NCBI RefSeq assembly: GCF_004135285.1
Contig: NZ_CP035494.1
Span: forward strand, 1,178,001 to 1,242,000
DNA length: 64,000 nucleotides
Source of the DNA: Microbacterium protaetiae
GTDB lineage: Bacteria; Actinomycetota; Actinomycetes; Actinomycetales; Microbacteriaceae
Reading direction: 5' to 3'
Both the position numbers and the translations under genes were made by a program. The notes below the pieces were generated by a model. The model was given only the letters and a program-made list of their open reading frames with translations, was not told where the DNA came from and searched no databases. Below are positions 25,076-34,245 of this stretch, in pieces. Each line of letters starts with the position of its first letter. Position 1 is the stretch's first letter.

Positions 25076-26152
25076 TCAGTAGGCGAGGACGCGGTCGACG
25101 GCCTCGAGGATGCGGTCGGGGTCGGGGAGGTAGGTTCCCTCGAGCTTGGCGGGCGGGAAGGGCGCATCGAAGCCCGACACGCGCAGCACCGGGGCCTCGA
25201 GCGCATAGAACGCCTCTTGCATGACGTGGGCCGCGACCTCGCCGCCCAGCGACAGGAAGCCGGGGGCCTCCTGCGCGTAGACCATGCGGCCGGTGCGGCG
25301 GATCGAGTCCAGAAGCGGCCCGTAGTCGACCGGCGACAGCGAGCGCAGGTCGACGACCTCGCACGAGACGCCCTCACCCTCGGCCAGAGCCGCCGCCTGC
25401 AGCAGGGTGGTGACCATGGCGCCGTGTCCGACCAGGGTCACATCGGTGCCGCGGCGCACAATTCGCGATGCGTGCAGCGGCGCGGCCGGCGCGGCGGTGT
25501 CGACCTCGCCCTTCTGCCAGTACTTCGCCTTCGGCTCGAGGAAGACCACCGGATCGTCTGAGGAGATGGCCTGCTGGATCATCCAGTACGCGTCGTTCGG
25601 CGTCGACGGCGACACCACGCGCAGCCCGGGGGTGTGTGCGAAGTAGGTCTCGGGGCTCTCCTGGTGGTGCTCGACGGCACCGATGTGCCCACCGTAGGGA
25701 ATGCGGATGACCACCGGCATGCGCAGCGCACCCTCGTGCCGGTTCGTGATCTTGGCCAGCTGTGTGGTGATCTGGTCGAACGCGGGGAACACGAACCCGT
25801 CGAACTGGATCTCGCACACCGGCCGGAAGCCGCCCATCGCCAGCCCGATCGCCGTGCCGACGATGCCGGACTCGGCCAGCGGCGTGTCGAGCACGCGCTT
25901 GTCACCGAACTCGGCCTGCAGACCCTCGGTGACCCGGAAAACACCACCGAGCTTGCCGATGTCCTCCCCCATCAACAGCACGCGGTCACTGTCACCCATC
26001 GCGCGTCGCAGGCCCGCATTCAGCGCCCGGCTGAAAGGCATCGTCTCAGGCGTCGAGCGGGCCGGCGTTCCGGCTCGGCCCTCCGCGCCTCGCTCAACGA
26101 CCGGGGGTGCGTCTGGCCGCGCCGTCTCGACGACCGGCAACTCACCACTCAT
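25076..26152 (-). CDS. 2-oxoacid dehydrogenase E1 component, beta subunit
   Basis: The 358-residue protein has the transketolase pyrimidine-binding domain (NAGLRRAMGDSDRVLLMGED, DTPLAESGIVGTAIGLA, IRIPYGGHIGAVEHHQESPE) and the C-terminal transketolase domain (YAQEAPGFLSLGGEVAAHV). It pairs with the alpha subunit to bind thiamine diphosphate and decarboxylate the 2-oxoacid. The first 37 residues are poorly conserved; part is encoded by a fragment of the dispersed REP-like repeat (GCCTCGCTCAACGACCGGG near 26090). The true start may therefore be the internal MPFSRALN at about 26041. It overlaps the alpha-subunit stop by 4 bp. Confidence 0.92.
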   Translation of the reverse strand: MSGELPVVETARPDAPPVVERGAEGRAGTPARSTPETMPFSRALNAGLRRAMGDSDRVLLMGEDIGKLGGVFRVTEGLQAEFGDKRVLDTPLAESGIVGTAIGLAMGGFRPVCEIQFDGFVFPAFDQITTQLAKITNRHEGALRMPVVIRIPYGGHIGAVEHHQESPETYFAHTPGLRVVSPSTPNDAYWMIQQAISSDDPVVFLEPKAKYWQKGEVDTAAPAAPLHASRIVRRGTDVTLVGHGAMVTTLLQAAALAEGEGVSCEVVDLRSLSPVDYGPLLDSIRRTGRMVYAQEAPGFLSLGGEVAAHVMQEAFYALEAPVLRVSGFDAPFPPAKLEGTYLPDPDRILEAVDRVLAY

Positions 26153-27297
26153 CGCGTGCCCTCCTCGAAGGATGCCTCATACTCGGCCAGCCACGCCTGC
26201 TCACGATCGAGCAGCGGATGGGGCTCGGAGTACACGTGCTCGAAGATCGTCGAGGCGGGGATGCCGCCCAACGCCTGGGTGCGCGTGCGAAGAGATGCCG
26301 CGCCGTCGGCGGCTGCGGCATCCACCTCTGCGAAGAACGCGTCGGAGGCTCCCCGCCCGCGCAGATACGCCCGCATGCGGACTATCGGATCGCGCCGCGC
26401 CCACGAGGCCTCTTCGTCGGCGGTGCGGTACTTGGTCGGGTCATCGCTGGTGGTGTGCGCGCCCATGCGATAGGTGACCGCCTCGATCGCGCGGGGGCCC
26501 GAACCCGATCGGGCCTGGTCGAGAGCACGTCGGGTGACGGCGTAGCTGGCCAGCACGTCGTTCCCGTCGATCCGCTGCGACGGGATGCCGTACCCGGCAC
26601 CGCGCTGGGCGAGAGCCACGCGCGCCTGGGTGGAGACGGGAACCGAGATCGCCCACTGGTTGTTCTGCAGGAAGAACACCTCGGGAGTCTGGTAGCTGGC
26701 GGCGAACACCATGGCCTCGTGCACGTCGCCCTGGCTGGAGGCCCCGTCGCCGTAGTAGACGATCACGGCTTCGTCGCTATCGAGGTCGCCGGTGCCGCTC
26801 TTGCCGTCGAAGGTGAGGCCCATCCCGAAGCCGGTGGCATGCAAGGTCTGCGAGCCCAGCACGAGCGTGTACAGGTGCGTGTTGCCGTTCTTGGGGTCGT
26901 ACGGGTTCCAGCCGCCGTGCGTCACGCCGCGCATGAGCCGGATGATGTCCAGCGGATCGACGCCCCGGATCGTGCACACGACGTGCTCGCGGTAGGAGGG
27001 AAAAAGGTGATCCTGCGCGCGCGCCGCGCGGGCCGAGCCGACCTGCGCTGCCTCCTGCCCGTAGCTGGGCGGCCATAGGGCCAGCTGCCCCTGCCGCTGC
27101 AGGTTCGTCGCTTGCTGGTCGAACGCGCGCACCACGACCATGTCGCGGTAGAACTGCTCGAGATCGGCGTCGCTGAGCTGCTCGATGAGATCGAGGTACG
27201 GCTCGGCGGCGGGGGTGGGGGCGAAGGAGCCGTCGACGTCGAGAAGGCGGACCACGCCCGGCTCGTCATACGTCACGGCGTCGTCGGTCGGGGTCAC
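26149..27297 (-). CDS. 2-oxoacid dehydrogenase E1 component, alpha subunit
   Basis: The 382-residue protein starts at GTG 27297. The thiamine diphosphate motif is YYGDGASSQGDVHEAMVFAA through FFLQNNQWAISVP. The substrate-entry and phosphorylation-loop region reads YRMGAHTTSDDPTKYR, and the conserved N-terminal LWPPSYGQEAAQVG is present. It is first in the E1 alpha-E1 beta-E2 operon. This alpha/beta type, rather than AceE, is usual for branched-chain oxoacid dehydrogenases in actinobacteria, but pyruvate cannot be excluded from sequence. Confidence 0.93.
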   Translation of the reverse strand: MTPTDDAVTYDEPGVVRLLDVDGSFAPTPAAEPYLDLIEQLSDADLEQFYRDMVVVRAFDQQATNLQRQGQLALWPPSYGQEAAQVGSARAARAQDHLFPSYREHVVCTIRGVDPLDIIRLMRGVTHGGWNPYDPKNGNTHLYTLVLGSQTLHATGFGMGLTFDGKSGTGDLDSDEAVIVYYGDGASSQGDVHEAMVFAASYQTPEVFFLQNNQWAISVPVSTQARVALAQRGAGYGIPSQRIDGNDVLASYAVTRRALDQARSGSGPRAIEAVTYRMGAHTTSDDPTKYRTADEEASWARRDPIVRMRAYLRGRGASDAFFAEVDAAAADGAASLRTRTQALGGIPASTIFEHVYSEPHPLLDREQAWLAEYEASFEEGTR

Positions 27298-27517
27298 CGT
27301 TCTACGCTAACTGCCGTCGCCGATCTCACTCTGGAAGAGTCTCGACAATGGATGCCGCGATTCGTGGTGCCCGTTCCACAGTCAGTCCTCCGCGACGAAG
27401 GTCATCGGGTCTCCCCACCCCCGTTCCGCGTCGCCCAGTTGTCGCAAGCGCAACACGGTCGTCATCGAGGACCCGGACGGGTAGTGGTTCTGCTTCGCGA
27501 CAGCCGACTGAACGGTC
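27298..27517. other. Intergenic region without a supported gene
   Basis: This 220-bp gap separates E1 alpha from the aminotransferase stop. It should hold the promoter of the dehydrogenase operon. A minus-strand stretch at 27382-27515 reads plausibly (TVLRLRQLGDAERGWGDPMT) but has no start of its own and may be a remnant of an older gene. No terminator or repeat is evident. Confidence 0.4.
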
Positions 27518-28618
27518 TCAGCCGCGCGCCGGATGGTCGGCGGGAAGGCCCGCGAGAAGGGATGCCGCAACCCGCAGCACCCGCTCCACAGACTCCTCTT
27601 CGCCGACGGAGATGCGGATGCCGTCGCCGGCGAAGGGGCGCACGATGCACCCGTCAGCTTCGAATCGGGCTGCGGCATCCATCGTCTGCTCACCGGTGGC
27701 CAGCCACACGAAGTTGCCCTGCGCGTCGGGGATGCTCCACCCCTGCGCGCGCAGCGCGGCGGCGAGCCTGTCGCGACGTTGCCCGATTGTGCGCACGCGT
27801 TCGAGCAGCTCGCCTTCGGCCTCGAGGCTGGCCAGCGCCGCCTCTTCGGACTGGGCCGTCACCGACAGCGGCACGGCCGTCGACCGCGCGGCGTCGAGGA
27901 TGCGGCGGTGGCCGATCGCATACCCGACCCGCAGACCCGCCAGACCGTAGGCCTTGGAGAACGTGCGCAGCACGACGACGTTGGAGTGGTCCGCGATGCC
28001 GAGCTTGCGCAGGCCGTCGACGGCGTCGGGCTCGGTGACGAACTCGGCGTACGCCTCGTCGAGGATCACCAGCAGGTCGGACGGGATCTTGGCCAGGAAC
28101 GCCTCGAACTCGGCCTGAGTGACGACCGGACCGGTCGGGTTGTTCGGGCTGCACACGATGACCGCGCGCGTGCGGTCGGTGACCGCCGCCGCCATCGCGT
28201 CGAGATCGTGGCGGGCACCGGATGCCAGCGGCACTTCGACCGGGGTGGCGCCTGAGACGAGCACGAGCCCGGGGTAGGCCTCGAACGAGCGCCACGCGTA
28301 GACGATCTCGTCACCGGGGCCGGCGACGGCCAGCATCAGCTGGGAGAGGATCGACACGCTCCCGGCGCCGATGTGCACCTCGTCGGGCGTGACGCCGAAT
28401 CGCACCGCCAGGGCCTGCCGCAGGCGGGCGGCCGTGGCATCCGGGTATCTGTTCACTCCCACGGTGCGCCGCAGCGCCTCGACGACGGCGGGCAGCGGCT
28501 CGTACGGGTTCTCGTTGCTGGAGAGCTTGAACGCCTCGGTGCCGGCCTGCTTGCCCTGCTTGTACGGGGGCAGCGCCGCGATCTCGGGGCGGATGCGAAC
28601 GGGAGCGTCTTCGGTCAC
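27518..28618 (-). CDS. hisC: Histidinol-phosphate (or aromatic) aminotransferase
   Basis: The 366-residue class II aminotransferase starts at GTG 28618. The fold-type I features are [39 protein letters not shown] and the PLP lysine in [16 protein letters not shown] (Lys222), with C-terminal GDGIRISVG. Members catalyse step 7 of histidine synthesis or transaminate aromatic amino acids. It is away from other his genes, so the aromatic (Pat) alternative is real. Upstream in-frame sequence to 28987 overlaps the RHH antitoxin gene and was not included. Confidence 0.9.
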   Translation of the reverse strand: MTEDAPVRIRPEIAALPPYKQGKQAGTEAFKLSSNENPYEPLPAVVEALRRTVGVNRYPDATAARLRQALAVRFGVTPDEVHIGAGSVSILSQLMLAVAGPGDEIVYAWRSFEAYPGLVLVSGATPVEVPLASGARHDLDAMAAAVTDRTRAVIVCSPNNPTGPVVTQAEFEAFLAKIPSDLLVILDEAYAEFVTEPDAVDGLRKLGIADHSNVVVLRTFSKAYGLAGLRVGYAIGHRRILDAARSTAVPLSVTAQSEEAALASLEAEGELLERVRTIGQRRDRLAAALRAQGWSIPDAQGNFVWLATGEQTMDAAARFEADGCIVRPFAGDGIRISVGEEESVERVLRVAASLLAGLPADHPARG

Positions 28619-28679
28619 GCACAAGAGTCTACGAGCGCCGGCCGGTGCCCACTGCTCGTCGAGCGAGCACAACCCGCAG

Positions 28680-28717
28680 CACACCGCTCGTTGAGCGAGC
28701 GCAGCGAGCCGAAACGC
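28680..28717. repeat. Dispersed REP-like element
   Basis: CACCGCTCGTTGAGCGAGCG continuing CAGCGAGCCGAAACG is a copy of the element seen at 8.93, 12.97, 26.1 and 41.07 kb. It lies in the divergent gap between the aminotransferase and the RHH-Doc toxin-antitoxin pair. Confidence 0.7.
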
Positions 28718-28729
28718 CCACGGCCTTGG

Positions 28730-28742
28730 TACCATTCTGGTA
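28730..28742. promoter_or_regulatory. Possible RHH antitoxin operator
   Basis: TACCATTCTGGTA is a 5-bp-arm palindrome ending at the antitoxin start codon. RHH antitoxins usually autoregulate through short palindromes at this position. Confidence 0.4.
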
Positions 28743-28948
28743 TGGCGATGACGGTGCGACTGCCTGCAGAACTCGACGCGAAGCTCGAGGAGATAGCGGC
28801 GGCCGAGCACGTCTCGAAGCATGCCCTGCTGTTGCAGGGCGCGCAGTTGATCGCGGCGCGCCGGGATCGCGGCGCGCAGATCGCCGAGGCCGTCGACTTC
28901 GTGCGCGCACACGACGCCGAACTGCTCGAGCGTCTCGCCGACGCATGA
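28742..28948 (+). CDS. Ribbon-helix-helix antitoxin of a Doc-type module
   Basis: The 68-residue protein begins [20 protein letters not shown], a ribbon-helix-helix DNA-binding fold, and ends with an acidic helix ([19 protein letters not shown]) suited to wrap the toxin. The frame is open far upstream against hisC, but the start here fits RHH proteins. Its stop overlaps the toxin ATG (ATGA). It probably neutralises the adjacent Doc toxin and represses the operon. Confidence 0.88.
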   Translation: MAMTVRLPAELDAKLEEIAAAEHVSKHALLLQGAQLIAARRDRGAQIAEAVDFVRAHDAELLERLADA

Positions 28949-29319
28949 CGCAGTTCCTGACCCTCGACGACGCGCTGCAGATCGCACAGACGCTGGGCTT
29001 CCACGTCAGAGATGTCGGACTGCTCGCATCGGCGACGGCACGGCCCGCGGCATCCGCCTTCGGCGAAGACGCCTACCCCACCCTCGACCGCAAGGCCGCG
29101 GCGCTGCTCGAGTCGATGCTGCGCGACCACGCCCTGATCGACGGGAACAAGCGCACCGGCTGGACCATGATGGTGGCCTTCTTGTGGATCAACGGCTTCG
29201 CCCACGACTTCACCACCGACGCGGCGTTCGATCTCGTGCTCGGACTTGCCACGGGCACCATCGACCTCGACCACGCCGAACGGCTTCTTCGCGCGCACCG
29301 GGTCGCGCGCGACGGGTAG
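28945..29319 (+). CDS. doc: Doc/Fic-family toxin
   Basis: The 124-residue protein contains the Fic motif in the Doc form, [11 protein letters not shown], with His62, Asp66, Asn68, Lys69 and Arg70. Doc toxins phosphorylate elongation factor Tu and stop translation. Its ATG overlaps the antitoxin stop. Length and motif are intact, so the toxin is probably active. The partner here is an RHH protein, whereas phage P1 Doc pairs with a Phd protein. Confidence 0.92.
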   Translation: MTQFLTLDDALQIAQTLGFHVRDVGLLASATARPAASAFGEDAYPTLDRKAAALLESMLRDHALIDGNKRTGWTMMVAFLWINGFAHDFTTDAAFDLVLGLATGTIDLDHAERLLRAHRVARDG

Positions 29320-29360
29320 TCCCCCTCGCCCGACGCGCGCGCGCATGTCAGACTGTGCGA

Positions 29361-29759
29361 ATGCGATTCATCATCCGCGTCGTCGTCAACGCGTTCGCGA
29401 TCTGGGTGGTCACGCTGATCCCGGCGTTGACGGTGAGCGTGCTCCCGATCCACGTGGACTGGAACGAGCCGCTGCCCCTGATGCTCACGCTGCTGATCGT
29501 GGCGGCGATCTTCGCGATCGTGAACACGGTCATCGGCACGGTGATCAAGATCGTCGCGTTCCCGCTGTACATCCTCACGCTCGGCCTGATCTCGCTCATC
29601 GTGAACGGTCTGCTGCTGTGGATCACCGCGTGGATCACGACCGCGTGGAACTGGGGTCTGCGGGTCGAGGACTTCTGGTGGGGCGTGCTGGCCGCCCTCA
29701 TCATCACGCTGATCAACTGGTTCTTCGGCATCATCCTGCGCCCGCAGAAGCGCCGCTGA
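29361..29759 (+). CDS. Phage-holin-like small membrane protein
   Basis: The 132-residue protein has four predicted helices (about residues 4-26, 35-62, 64-90 and 103-125) with TVIKIVAFPLYILTLGLISL and a C-terminal RPQKRR. It matches the cellular family annotated as phage holin family protein (mycobacteriophage-holin-4-like superfamily), widespread in bacterial chromosomes. No phage genes are near, so a lysis role is not implied. Start at ATG 29361. Confidence 0.8.
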   Translation: MRFIIRVVVNAFAIWVVTLIPALTVSVLPIHVDWNEPLPLMLTLLIVAAIFAIVNTVIGTVIKIVAFPLYILTLGLISLIVNGLLLWITAWITTAWNWGLRVEDFWWGVLAALIITLINWFFGIILRPQKRR

Positions 29760-29805
29760 CGGCAGTCGACGGAATAAACCGGCACGCGGCGACGCTGTCG
29801 CCACG

Positions 29806-30984
29806 GTGACGAATGTGTTCGACGGGCGGATGCTGCAGGTCGCGGTGATCGGCGCCGGACAGGCCGGGCTCTCCGCCGCGTATTACCTCGGCGCCCGCGG
29901 ACTGCAGCCCTGGCGGGATGTCGTCGTCTTCGACGGGAACGACGGCCCGGGCGGCGCCTGGCGGCACCGCTGGGACTCACTGACGTTCGATCGCGCCCAC
30001 GGGATCCATGCGCTGCCGGCCGCCCCGCTGGAAGACCCCGATCCGACCGAGCCGGCCAATCGCGTCGTGCCCCGCTACTTCGGAGAGTACGAAAGCCGCT
30101 TCGCGCTGCCGGTCCTTCGGCCGGTGACGGTCACCGGCGTCACCCGCGACGACGGGGTGTTCACGGTGCACACCGATCGCGGCGCGGTGGCCGCGGCATC
30201 CATCATCAGCGCCACCGGCACCTGGGACAGTCCGTACCTGCCGCACTACCCCGGCACGTTCGCGGGACGGCAGCTGCACACGCACGACTATCGCTCGGCC
30301 GACGAGTTTCGCGGGCAGCGCGTGCTGGTGGTCGGCGGCGGCACCTCGGCGATACAGGCCGTGCAAGAGCTGCATGCGCACGACGTCGAGACGGTGTGGA
30401 CGACCCGACGAACGCCGCAGTGGACGCGCCGCACGTTCGACAGCGAGTGGGGCTTGGAGGTCGAACGATCAGTGTCGGCCCGCACCCGGCAGGGGCTGCC
30501 ACCGTTGTCGGTGTCGGCGGCCACCGGCCTTGCGCTCAACGAGCTGTACACGCCCGACATCGCCTCGGGCCTGCTGGTCAGCCGCGGGCAGCTGGTGCGG
30601 CTGACACGGGATGCCGCGGTGCTCGACGGCCCGGGTGCCGATGGTTCCCACTACCCGAGTCAGGGCGAAGCCGACTCGCTCGTCGGCCATGTCGCGCCCC
30701 TGCCCGGGCGCGCGGTGGTCGACGGCTGGGAGACGCCGATCGACGCGATTCTGTGGGCGACGGGGTTCCGCGCGCACATCCCGCATCTGCGCGGACTGGG
30801 GATCCGAGAGCGCACCGGCGGCATCATCATGGCCGATGACGGGGTGACCGTCGCGAAGCTGCCGGGCCTGTATCTGGCCGGTTACGGCGCGTCTGCCTCG
30901 ACGCTCGGCGCCACGCGCGCGGGGCGGCGGGCCGCCATGGCGGCACTGCGCTTCGCGCGCGAGCTTGCCTCATCGGCGGCGTGA
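29806..30984 (+). CDS. FAD-dependent NAD(P)-binding oxidoreductase
   Basis: The 392-residue flavoprotein has an N-terminal FAD motif VAVIGAGQAGLSAAYYLGAR and a second Rossmann motif RVLVVGGGTSAIQAVQELHA for NAD(P). Between them are PGGAWRHRWDSLTF and SATGTWDSPYLP, and ILWATGFR follows the second. The plan is that of flavin monooxygenases and related pyridine nucleotide-disulfide oxidoreductases. The start is GTG 29806. It appears to be a single gene; no substrate can be assigned. Confidence 0.88.
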   Translation: MTNVFDGRMLQVAVIGAGQAGLSAAYYLGARGLQPWRDVVVFDGNDGPGGAWRHRWDSLTFDRAHGIHALPAAPLEDPDPTEPANRVVPRYFGEYESRFALPVLRPVTVTGVTRDDGVFTVHTDRGAVAAASIISATGTWDSPYLPHYPGTFAGRQLHTHDYRSADEFRGQRVLVVGGGTSAIQAVQELHAHDVETVWTTRRTPQWTRRTFDSEWGLEVERSVSARTRQGLPPLSVSAATGLALNELYTPDIASGLLVSRGQLVRLTRDAAVLDGPGADGSHYPSQGEADSLVGHVAPLPGRAVVDGWETPIDAILWATGFRAHIPHLRGLGIRERTGGIIMADDGVTVAKLPGLYLAGYGASASTLGATRAGRRAAMAALRFARELASSAA

Positions 30985-30999
30985 CGGGCGCCCGCCGCC

Positions 31000-32028
31000 C
31001 TACCCCTGCACGTGCGGCGGACGATTCTGCCTCGGGTGCAGCCGCACTCCCGGCAGCGCCGGAGCGGGCAGCCGCTTCAGGCCGTCGGGGTCGTGGCCGA
31101 CATAGCCGAGCACCTCGCCGAAGCGGTCGCTCTCGTCCTGCCACTCCTGCCGATACCGGGTGATCTCGTCGGAATCACGACCGACGAAGTTCCACCACAT
31201 GATGATGTCTTCGCCGAACGGCGCGCCACCGATCAGCACCGCCCGTGCGGGGGTCGTCCCCTCATTGCGCAGCCGCAACATGGTCGACCCGATGCCGGTG
31301 TACCCCATTGTGGCGTGCGGCACCGACACTCCCTCAAGCGTCAGGTCACCGGCATCCACCAAAACCCCGTGCTCGAAGCGCGGATCGACCGGCAGCTCCA
31401 GCGTCGCAGCGGGATCGAGCCGGATCTCGGCGGCCACGAGCGGCGAGTGCACGGCGACGGGGGATGCCGCACCCAGCAGCTGTCCCAGAAAGATCAGGGC
31501 CGACCCGCCATCGAAGGCGACGGGCTCGGGCTCGTAGTGCTCGAAGCGCCGCGGCAGCGTGTCACGCACAGCGTCGGGCAGGGCCAGCCACAGCTGCACG
31601 CCGTGCAGCACGGTGGTCGATTCCGTCGAGACTTCGCTGTGGCAGATGCCGTGCCCGGCGGTCATGAGGTTCAGCTGCCCCGGCAGCACCCGACCGGTGT
31701 TGCCACCCGAGTCGATGTGGTCGATGGCGCCCTCGAACAACCAGCTGACCGTCTGCAGTCCAGTGTGCGGATGGGGCGCGACATCCATGCCGCCGGTCAT
31801 CGAGACGTCGTCGGGCCCGTAGTGATCGGCGAAGCACCACGCGCCGATCATCGAGCGCTGTCGCTGTGGCAGCGTGCGGCGCACCGTCATGGCGCGCGGC
31901 CCGCCCAACGGCACCTCGCGCGCCTCGATGATCTCGACCGGCACGCCGTCGGCGCACTGGGAACGGGGCCCGGGCAGCCCGCCATCGTGGCAGACGACCT
32001 CGTGCGGGTGCGTCTCGGTGTTGCTCAT
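31000..32028 (-). CDS. Pirin-family protein
   Basis: The 342-residue bicupin has the pirin metal motif HPHTGLQTVSWLFEGAIDHI, then HGICHSEVS with further ligands, and the conserved WWNFVGRD near the C-terminus (pirin C domain). Bacterial pirins bind iron; some have quercetinase activity and others interact with metabolic enzymes. The start at ATG 32028 (MSNTETHPHEVV) is preceded by GATGAGGCC. Longer upstream frame was excluded. It converges with the flavoprotein gene. Confidence 0.92.
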   Translation of the reverse strand: MSNTETHPHEVVCHDGGLPGPRSQCADGVPVEIIEAREVPLGGPRAMTVRRTLPQRQRSMIGAWCFADHYGPDDVSMTGGMDVAPHPHTGLQTVSWLFEGAIDHIDSGGNTGRVLPGQLNLMTAGHGICHSEVSTESTTVLHGVQLWLALPDAVRDTLPRRFEHYEPEPVAFDGGSALIFLGQLLGAASPVAVHSPLVAAEIRLDPAATLELPVDPRFEHGVLVDAGDLTLEGVSVPHATMGYTGIGSTMLRLRNEGTTPARAVLIGGAPFGEDIIMWWNFVGRDSDEITRYRQEWQDESDRFGEVLGYVGHDPDGLKRLPAPALPGVRLHPRQNRPPHVQG

Positions 32029-32112
32029 GGCCTCATCTTCGTTCGGGATGCCGCATCCCACCACCCCGCGGTGCGCACGGTCCCTCCCTTCAGCGCGCGG
32101 GAGCACGCAAAA

Positions 32113-32143
32113 GGGAGGCCGCATCCCCCGAATGCGGCCTCCC
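32113..32143 (-). terminator. Intrinsic terminator of the fructose PTS operon
   Basis: GGGAGGCCGCAT (32113-32124) and ATGCGGCCTCCC (32132-32143) are perfect 12-bp arms with a 7-nt loop, 17 bp beyond the fruA stop. An A-rich run at 32108-32112 on the plus strand gives a U-tract for minus-strand transcripts. Confidence 0.85.
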
Positions 32144-32159
32144 GGTCAGAAAACCGACG

Positions 32160-34217
32160 TCAAGCGGCGACGGCGACAGCGGCGGGTGCCTCGACACTCT
32201 CGCCGCGCCCGATGAACTTCTTCAGCGCGACCAGCACGAGGGCCGTGACCACGGTGCCGGCCACCAGCGCGAGAAGGAATCCCCAGATCGGGTCGATCGC
32301 GAAGAACACGAAGATCCCACCGTGCGGGGCACGGGATCCCACGCTGAACGCCATGCACAGGGCGCCGGTGACCGCTCCCCCGACGAGGTTGGCCGGGATC
32401 ACGCGCAGCGGATCGGCGGCGGCGAACGGAATCGCCCCCTCGGAGATAAACGACAGCCCGAGAAGCCAGGCCGCGGCGCCGTTCTCGCGCTCGACGGTGG
32501 TGAATCCGCGGCGGTGCAGCACGGTCGAAGCCAACGCCATGCCCAGCGGCGGCACCATGCCGGCGCACATCACGGCGGCCATGATGTGGAACGCGGCCGG
32601 GGTCTGGGCGGCCAGCCCGGCGACGGCGAACGCGTAGGCGGTCTTGTTGACCGGCCCACCCAGGTCGAAGCACATCATCAGGCCGAGAATCACGCCCAGT
32701 CCGATCGCCCCGGCGCCGGTGAGGCCGTTCAAGAACGATGTCATCTGCGTCATGAGCCACGCGATCGGTGCGCCGAGGATCAGCAGCATGAGGCCCGAGG
32801 CGATAGCCGAGGCCAGCAGCGGAATGATGACCACCGGCATCAGCCCGCGCAGCCAGCGCGGCACGGCGGGCTTGCCGATGAGGTAGGCCGCGTACCCGGC
32901 GATGAGACCACCGACGAGGCCGCCGATGAAGCCGGCGTTCATGAACACGGCGATCGATCCGGCGACGAATCCGGGGGCGATGCCCGGACGGTCGGCGATC
33001 GCAAAGGCGATGTAACCGGCCAGGGCAGGAACCAGGAAGCCCATGCTCACGCTGCCGATCTCGAACGCTATCGCGCCGAGATAGTAGACGAGGCCTTCGG
33101 GCGGAAGGTTCCAGAGCGCGTAGTTCTGCAGTGCATAGACGGCATTGCTGACGCTGTCACCCTCGTGTGTCAGGGCGATCCCGTACCCGGCCAGGAGGAA
33201 TCCGATCGCCATGAGCAGTCCGCCGCCGGCGACGAACGGGATCATGTAGCTGACGCCGGTCAGCAGAATGCGCTTGATGCGCGCCCCACCCGATTCGGCG
33301 GGGGCATCCGAGGTCGTCGCCGCGGCCTCGCCCGTCACACGTTCGGCATGGGGGTCGGATGCCGCTTCCACCGCTTCGCGGATGAGTTCTTCGGGGCGCT
33401 CGATGCCGGCCTTCACCGATGCGCGCACGACGGGCTTGCCGGCGAAGCGCTGCGGCTCGCGCACATCGACGTCGACAGCGAAGATCACCGCGTCGGCGGC
33501 GGCGATGACCTCTGCGGGCAGCGCGTGGTAACCGCTGGAGCCCTGCGGCTCGACGACGAGGTCGACGCCGGTCTTGGTGCCCGCGGCCGTCAGCGCGTCG
33601 GCGGCCATGAACGTGTGGGCAATGCCGGTGGCGCAGGCGGTCACGGCCACGATGCGGGTGCCGGATGCTGCAGCCGGCGCGACTTCGGCGGGGGCATCCG
33701 CATGCGACCCCGCCGCCGCTGATGGCGCGTCCTCGCTCGCAGCCGCATCCGCGGCATCCCCCTCTTCTTCGCCGATGGCGACGCGCACGATCTGCGTCAC
33801 CTCTTCGGGCGTGGCGGCTGCCCGCAGGCCGGCAGTGAACTCGTCTTGCATCAGGCTGCGGGCCAGCTTCGAGAGCACCGCGAGGTGTGCCTCGGCGGCA
33901 TCGGCGGGCGCAGCGATGAGAAAGACGAGATCGGCCGGCCCGTCGTCGGCGCCGAACTCGACGCCGGGCGTCAGCCGCGCGAAGGCCAGCGACGGCTCGG
34001 TGACGGCCGGGCTCTTGGCATGCGGAATGGCGATGCCGCCGGGCAGGCCGGTCTCATCCTGCTGCTCGCGCTTCCACGCGTCGGCGAACAGCGCCTCGGC
34101 GTCGCTCGCGCGCCCCTCGGTGACGACGCGCTGCGCGAGCGCGCGGATGACGGCGGCCTTGTCGGCGCCGAGATCCGCGTCGAGACTCACGAGCTCGGGG
34201 GTGATGGTGTGGGACAT
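32160..34217 (-). CDS. fruA: Fructose-specific PTS IIABC component
   Basis: The 685-residue protein joins IIA (residues 1-150, phosphorylated His66 in GIAIPHAKS), an Ala-rich linker, IIB (about 187-285, phosphorylated Cys195 in VTACATGIAHTF) and IIC (about 310-675) with some nine helices. It imports fructose as fructose 1-phosphate using phosphate from HPr. It is the last gene of fruR-fruK-fruA and is followed by a clear terminator. EI and HPr genes are not in the window. Substrate assignment rests on the fructose/mannitol-type IIA and the neighbouring fruK. Confidence 0.95.
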   Translation of the reverse strand: MSHTITPELVSLDADLGADKAAVIRALAQRVVTEGRASDAEALFADAWKREQQDETGLPGGIAIPHAKSPAVTEPSLAFARLTPGVEFGADDGPADLVFLIAAPADAAEAHLAVLSKLARSLMQDEFTAGLRAAATPEEVTQIVRVAIGEEEGDAADAAASEDAPSAAAGSHADAPAEVAPAAASGTRIVAVTACATGIAHTFMAADALTAAGTKTGVDLVVEPQGSSGYHALPAEVIAAADAVIFAVDVDVREPQRFAGKPVVRASVKAGIERPEELIREAVEAASDPHAERVTGEAAATTSDAPAESGGARIKRILLTGVSYMIPFVAGGGLLMAIGFLLAGYGIALTHEGDSVSNAVYALQNYALWNLPPEGLVYYLGAIAFEIGSVSMGFLVPALAGYIAFAIADRPGIAPGFVAGSIAVFMNAGFIGGLVGGLIAGYAAYLIGKPAVPRWLRGLMPVVIIPLLASAIASGLMLLILGAPIAWLMTQMTSFLNGLTGAGAIGLGVILGLMMCFDLGGPVNKTAYAFAVAGLAAQTPAAFHIMAAVMCAGMVPPLGMALASTVLHRRGFTTVERENGAAAWLLGLSFISEGAIPFAAADPLRVIPANLVGGAVTGALCMAFSVGSRAPHGGIFVFFAIDPIWGFLLALVAGTVVTALVLVALKKFIGRGESVEAPAAVAVAA

Positions 34218-34245
34218 GATGACCTCCGTCGGTCAGGAGTGGTTT

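Noticed and set aside
29361..29759. Prophage
   Set aside because: The holin-like protein is a common chromosomal family, and no other phage gene is nearby.
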